DNA of 8,784 bases from Nitrospira sp. UBA2083 (GTDB taxonomy: Bacteria > Nitrospirota > Nitrospiria > Nitrospirales > Nitrospiraceae): NCBI GenBank assembly GCA_002331625.1, contig DCZN01000080.1:187397-196180 (forward strand), written 5' to 3'. Under the pieces are notes generated by a model. It was not told the origin of the DNA. It was given only the letters and a program-made list of their open reading frames with translations, and did no database searches. Numbering within the stretch: the first letter of the stretch is position 1; each line of letters starts with the position of its first letter. The translations under genes were made by a program, and so were the position numbers. Shown one piece after another: positions 5,512-8,784 of this stretch.

Positions 5512-6105
5512 ATGATGGATGCGGCCCGTTTCTATGAAGCACAAGCACTGAAGTATCTTGATGCTCGAGATCGATCCCGTGTCGGAGTCGAGATTGTTGA
5601 GGGTTGGGCGAGATCGCTACCGTTCGGTAGCACCGTCGTCGAAATCGCCTGTGGCGGAGGATATCCCATTACACAGGTCCTCGTGGACGCTGGGCTCGCG
5701 GTCTGGGCGATCGATACCTCTCCCACGTTGCTGAGACAATTTCGATTACGCTTTCCCGCGATTCCCACGCGATGCGCGTCGGCCGTGGACAGTGATTACT
5801 TTGGGCGGACATTCGAGGCGGTCATCTCGATCGGTCTCGTGTCTTTTCTTCGCGAGGACGAGCAGCTGGCCTTCCTCCATCGGGTATCGGAGATTCTCGA
5901 GCCACAAGGGCATTTTCTCTTCACCGCACCTGTCGAAACAGGAACCTGGCAGGATGTCACAACCGGTCTGGAATGCTGGTCACTCGGTCGAATCGCGTAC
6001 ACTCGTGCTCTCGAGCGGGCCGGCCTTCGCGTCATCCGAACGCATATCGATGAAGGCGCAAACAATTACTATGAAGCCATAAAAATCGGTGGAACTGCCT
6101 TGTGA
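5512..6105 (+). CDS. Class I SAM-dependent methyltransferase
   Basis: A 197-residue cytosolic protein with a Rossmann-type methyltransferase core. Motif I is VVEIACGGGYPIT (residues 42-54), the glycine-rich S-adenosylmethionine loop. The acidic residue ending strand 2 is D68 in AIDTSP, expected to contact the ribose hydroxyls. FEAVISIGLVSFL matches motif IV (strand 4), and LEPQGHFLFTAPVE matches the region leading to strand 5 in small-molecule methyltransferases of the Methyltransf_11/25 type. The substrate is not indicated. The start at 5512 (a second ATG follows at once) has GAGGGA eight bases upstream. It is short but complete for the core fold, with no added substrate-binding domain. Its neighbours do not suggest a pathway. 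Confidence 0.87.
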   Translation: MMDAARFYEAQALKYLDARDRSRVGVEIVEGWARSLPFGSTVVEIACGGGYPITQVLVDAGLAVWAIDTSPTLLRQFRLRFPAIPTRCASAVDSDYFGRTFEAVISIGLVSFLREDEQLAFLHRVSEILEPQGHFLFTAPVETGTWQDVTTGLECWSLGRIAYTRALERAGLRVIRTHIDEGANNYYEAIKIGGTAL

Positions 6106-6267
6106 AGCGTTAGTCCACTGGCATGTGAGAGCAGGCGCGTCACCCATATTGGGAACTGACCGGGAAAATCCAGGGAGCCGCGCCCACAGAATTTCTCTCG
6201 TGAGTACCGTGGAAATGAGGAAGACGGGCACCATTCTTTTCTGGTAGACTTCGCCGGTCACGATGAC

Positions 6268-6273
6268 GGAGGA
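6268..6273 (+). promoter_or_regulatory. Strong ribosome binding site that decides a GTG start
   Basis: GGAGGA lies seven bases before the GTG at 6281. The alternative in-frame ATG at 6263 has no Shine-Dalgarno and would place this purine block inside the coding sequence. The GTG start is therefore preferred. Confidence 0.7.
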
Positions 6274-6280
6274 ACTAAGC

Positions 6281-6556
6281 GTGGAACACGATCTTTCCGT
6301 GAAAGCATTAGAGGCGTTGGACGAAGGGGACCGCAGGAAAGCGGTCGACCTGGTTCAGAAAGAGCGAAACATGACCCGGGAGGATGCGAGGGAAGTGGTG
6401 GCGGCATATATTCTCTCACGCCCCTCGCTACAAGCGAAAATGAGAATGGTGGAGAGTCAAGCAAAGACGCCATGGGGTCTTCTGCGTTGGTTACTCCTCT
6501 TCCAAGCGATTGTCGTCGCAATTGGATACTTTCTCTTTTTCCGAGATCAATGGTGA
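6281..6556 (+). CDS. Small C-terminally membrane-anchored protein with an L7/L12-CTD-like domain (paralogue B)
   Basis: A 91-residue protein from the GTG at 6281 (97 residues if the ATG at 6263 is used). The N-terminal part DLSVKALEALDEGDRRKAVD followed by KERNMTREDAREVVAAYI has the same helical pattern as paralogue A at 3508 and as the L7/L12 C-terminal domain, though the glycine turn (GLGLKEA in L7/L12) is replaced by NMTREDA. After AK the chain runs into one hydrophobic helix (LLRWLLLFQAIVVAIGYFLFF) and ends a few residues later, predicting a C-terminal anchor with the domain in the cytosol. The cation antiporter starts 105 bases downstream on the same strand and may be co-transcribed. Function is unknown; the context suggests, but does not show, a link to the transporters. 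Confidence 0.78.
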   Translation: MEHDLSVKALEALDEGDRRKAVDLVQKERNMTREDAREVVAAYILSRPSLQAKMRMVESQAKTPWGLLRWLLLFQAIVVAIGYFLFFRDQW

Positions 6557-6661
6557 ACACGTCTATTAGGCCTACAGTGTTGCGTCTGACACGTTACGTG
6601 TAACTCCTCTTCCGATTGTGATGGGTTCCCTTCTGCTCCGGTCCCACCTGGGGAAATGGGC

Positions 6662-7675
6662 ATGATCTTTCCGGGGTTGATCTTCGTCATCACCGCCGCT
6701 GCCATCGTCCTTGTCGGGACACGACTCTCATACCATGGGGACCGAATTGCCGAGCTGACCGGCTTGGGTCGATTGTGGATCGGAGTGGTCTTGATGGCGG
6801 GTGCCACGTCACTGCCTGAAGTGTTCACGACCATGAGTGCCGGATGGATTAACGCCCCAGACCTGGCTGCCGGCAACCTCTTCGGAGCCGGAATGAGCAA
6901 CATGTTGACCCTTGGGCTCATCGACCTCCTGTATCGTCATAAGCGAGTGTGGCAACAGGCTGCTTTTGGGCATACGCTCACCGCCGCGCTCGCCATGGGG
7001 CTGACCGCCCTCGCGGCATTTTTTGTGTTGCTGCGCATCGATGTCGTTCGTCTCGGCGTGGGGATTGAGAGTCTGGTTCTACTGGCCCTGTATATTTTAG
7101 GCATGAGATTAGTGTTCCGCCAAGAGGATATGGCCCGTCGCCAGCTCGAACACAAAGCCGTGGTCGAGGGCCTTCCAGAGCAGCCGAGCAGTGAGAAAAG
7201 CCGACATAACGAGCTCCGCCGGGCCGTCGTGGGATTCTCTTTTGGCACCGTTCTCTTGATGGTGGCTGCTCCCATCTTGGCCTGGTCGGCGGAACGGCTT
7301 GCGGAAGAAAGCGGCGTCACGGCAACCTTTATTGGGACCTCACTGGTTGCGATCACCACATCATTGCCGGAGCTGGTCGTCTCGATTTCTGCGGTTCGAT
7401 TGGGCGCGTTCGATCTGGCGGTCGGCAATCTGTTCGGCAGCAATGCCTTCAATATGGCGGCGTTCTTCTTCGCCGATCTCGCTTATGGGGGAGGATTACT
7501 GAGCACCGTGAGCACGACCCATGCGCTCACCGCAATGTGGACGATCGTCATGATGTGCATTGGGCTTATGGGGATCATGTACCGGGCAGAACGACGATTC
7601 ATGCTCATCGAGCCGGATAGCCTAGTGATGATCATCGTCTATATCCTGGGGCTATGGCTCCTCTTCAATGGGTAA
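6662..7675 (+). CDS. Sodium/calcium exchanger family (CaCA) cation antiporter
   Basis: A 337-residue polytopic membrane protein with two homologous halves, each with about five helices, as in the bacterial YrbG-type exchangers of about 320-350 residues. The first alpha-repeat contains GATSLPEVFTT (E53) and GNLFGAGMSN (about 71-80). The second contains GTSLVAITTSLPELVVS (E237) and GNLFGSNAFN. The paired SLPE glutamates are the family's cation-coordinating residues. The first repeat has GAG where GSN is usual, so one half is not canonical. A charged cytosolic loop (about 152-190) separates the halves. The expected function is Ca2+ (or other cation) export in exchange for Na+ or H+ across the inner membrane. 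I prefer the ATG at 6662 because GGGGAA lies six bases upstream; the ATG at 6656 would be too close to it. A P-type ATPase gene follows. Confidence 0.93.
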   Translation: MIFPGLIFVITAAAIVLVGTRLSYHGDRIAELTGLGRLWIGVVLMAGATSLPEVFTTMSAGWINAPDLAAGNLFGAGMSNMLTLGLIDLLYRHKRVWQQAAFGHTLTAALAMGLTALAAFFVLLRIDVVRLGVGIESLVLLALYILGMRLVFRQEDMARRQLEHKAVVEGLPEQPSSEKSRHNELRRAVVGFSFGTVLLMVAAPILAWSAERLAEESGVTATFIGTSLVAITTSLPELVVSISAVRLGAFDLAVGNLFGSNAFNMAAFFFADLAYGGGLLSTVSTTHALTAMWTIVMMCIGLMGIMYRAERRFMLIEPDSLVMIIVYILGLWLLFNG

Positions 7676-7726
7676 CAAGACGCGCACCCGCCGTTCCTCT
7701 CAGTCCATGGTCGTCCTCCTGTTGCA

Positions 7727-7799
7727 TTTGACCACTATCGTCATCTGCTGACGTGGCAGAACGCCACAGGGAACGATGTCGGGATGTCTGATAGTCAAA
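7727..7799 (+). repeat. Structured leader candidate between the antiporter and P-type ATPase genes
   Basis: TTTGAC-CAC-TATC (7727-7739) can pair with GATAGTCAAA (7790-7799), ten pairs with a three-base bulge. It encloses a perfect GTGGC/GCCAC hairpin with loop AGAAC (7753-7767). The folded segment ends 58 bases before the ATPase start. It does not match any riboswitch that I recognise. Confidence 0.35.
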
Positions 7800-7857
7800 G
7801 GCTGCGTATGGCACGCGCCCTGCTGAGGACTCTGCTAGCGAAAGGGACGTGAGCTGT

Positions 7858-8784
7858 ATGGAACAGGCATCGCAGGCGTCGAGTGAGGCAACGAGCGCGA
7901 GAGCCTGGTATTCAAGACCGGCCGAAGCCCTGGCGGATGAACTTCGGACAGACCTCGAGAGCGGCCTGCCTGTCGATGATGCGGCGCGTCGGCGAGCGCA
8001 AGACGGTCCCAATGAATTACCCGAAGCTCCGCCGCCCTCATTGCTGAGACTTTTTCTCGCGCAATTCACAAGCCTCATCGTATGGGTGCTCATCGGGGCG
8101 GCCATTGTATCTGGTCTGTTGGAAGACTGGATCGATGCGGCGGCGATTCTGGCCATCGTGTTCTTCAATGGAGTGCTGGGGTTTGTACAGGAGTTCCGAG
8201 CCGAGCGATCGCTGGCGGCGCTGCGTAAGATGTCGGTGTCGACGGCCCGCGTCATCCGCAACGGTGCGCTGCAGTCTATTCCGGCGCGAGAACTGGTTCG
8301 GGGAGATGTGATCGCCTTAGAAGCGGGCGACCGTATTCCGGCGGATGCACGCCTGTTCTACACGACAAATTTTCAAGCTCAGGAAGCCTCACTCACCGGC
8401 GAATCGACACCGGTCTCGAAGCAGGCGGAGTGGATCGATGCCAACGAGGTCCCACTCGCCGATCAACGCAATATGGTCTTTATGGGCACTGTGGCCGTCT
8501 CCGGGAAGGCTCGTGGGCTGGTGGTGGCGACAGGTCTGGCGACGGAACTGGGTCGCATCGCCGCCATGATCCAGACAGCTGCTGAGGCGGAGCGTGCTGA
8601 AACACCGCTGCAGCGACGGTTGGAACAATTCGGCTCGACCCTTCTATGGCTGGCGCTTGGGGTCGTCGCCGTGGTGTTTGTGCTCGGCTCTCTCCGAGGG
8701 GAACCTCTGATGGAGATGTTTCTCATCTCGGTGAGCCTCGCGGTGGCGGCTGTGCCTGAGGGCTTGCCTGCAGTCGTGACGATT
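7858..8784 (+). CDS. P2-type (Ca2+-type) cation-transporting ATPase, N-terminal part (3' end outside window)
   Basis: The frame runs from the ATG at 7858 to the window edge, giving the first 309 of probably about 900 residues. An N-terminal cation-ATPase domain (about 15-62, ending GPNELPE) leads to membrane helices M1-M2 (LIVWVLIGAAIVSGLL; AAAILAIVFFNGVLGFVQEF). The actuator domain follows, with VRGDVIALEAGDRIPADARL and the dephosphorylation motif TGES at residues 180-183. After M3 comes M4 with VAAVPEGLP (P300-P304). PEGLP is the P2-type signature, and its Glu is a calcium ligand in SERCA-type pumps. The phosphorylated DKTGT lies beyond the edge. It should expel Ca2+ or another cation from the cytosol with ATP. 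AAAGGGA about ten bases upstream is a fair Shine-Dalgarno; a GTG at 7849 is too close to it. Its place after an antiporter suggests a shared cation-export role. Confidence 0.93.
   Translation, partial: MEQASQASSEATSARAWYSRPAEALADELRTDLESGLPVDDAARRRAQDGPNELPEAPPPSLLRLFLAQFTSLIVWVLIGAAIVSGLLEDWIDAAAILAIVFFNGVLGFVQEFRAERSLAALRKMSVSTARVIRNGALQSIPARELVRGDVIALEAGDRIPADARLFYTTNFQAQEASLTGESTPVSKQAEWIDANEVPLADQRNMVFMGTVAVSGKARGLVVATGLATELGRIAAMIQTAAEAERAETPLQRRLEQFGSTLLWLALGVVAVVFVLGSLRGEPLMEMFLISVSLAVAAVPEGLPAVVTI

Noticed and set aside
5347..5548. Two overlapping minus-strand 65-residue open frames before the methyltransferase gene
   Set aside because: They overlap each other and the methyltransferase start, have no start signals, and cross the 5476-5494 hairpin.
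6221..6250. Possible sigma-54 promoter (GGGCAC-N5-TTTTC) before the gene at 6281
   Set aside because: The -12 element lacks the required GC, so the match to the consensus is inadequate.
6937..7452. 171-residue minus-strand open frame inside the antiporter gene
   Set aside because: The plus strand encodes both conserved alpha-repeats of the exchanger family; the antisense product is Ser/Arg/Thr-rich without features.
7665..8261. 198-residue minus-strand open frame over the antiporter end and ATPase start
   Set aside because: It is antisense to a P-type ATPase with clear motifs; its Ser/Arg/Ala-rich composition is typical of an antisense shadow.

Overview
The window reads as an ordinary chromosomal stretch of a moderately GC-rich Gram-negative-type bacterium. 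The style of the small conserved proteins and a GTTTCAAGT/ACTTGAAAC-type intergenic repeat remind me of Nitrospira or a relative. That assignment is an inference from memory and is not proven by any marker gene. I see no phage, transposase, CRISPR array, tRNA or rRNA.

Layout. (a) 1-1440 (+) is the 3' part of a long gene that joins an acetyltransferase (GNAT) fold, a second degenerate GNAT-like fold and a cyclic-nucleotide-binding-like domain. (b) 2041-1518 (-) is a translationally coupled pair: an unknown 106-residue protein followed, with an ATGA overlap, by a small zinc-ribbon protein. (c) 2042-2382 is non-coding and contains a clustered CTAG repeat and a perfect 10-bp inverted repeat. (d) 3297-2383 (-) is an auxin-efflux-carrier (AEC) family permease. 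(e) 3508-3789 (+) is a small C-terminally anchored protein, followed by an exported NTF2-like protein (3888-4469). (f) 4591-4676 is an intergenic inverted-repeat element. (g) 5141-4746 (-) is a four-helix membrane protein and 5512-6105 (+) is a SAM-dependent methyltransferase. The two are divergent across a 370-base spacer holding two strong hairpins. (h) 6281-6556 (+) is a paralogue of the small anchored protein in (e). (i) 6662-7675 (+) is a Na+/Ca2+ antiporter-type exchanger, and 7858-8784+ (+) is the N-terminal third of a P2-type (Ca2+-type) ATPase cut by the window edge.

How the genes may work together. The right end looks like a divalent-cation export module: a secondary antiporter followed by a primary pump, preceded by a small membrane-anchored protein. 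The most unusual elements are three. First, the acetyltransferase/cNMP-domain fusion has altered residues in both ligand-binding loops. Second, two paralogous membrane-anchored proteins carry a cytosolic part resembling the C-terminal domain of ribosomal protein L7/L12. The paralogues also share short sequence just after their stop codons. Third, several unexplained structured non-coding elements are present. Nothing here amounts to proof of a new system; the small L7/L12-like membrane proteins and the fusion are the best leads.
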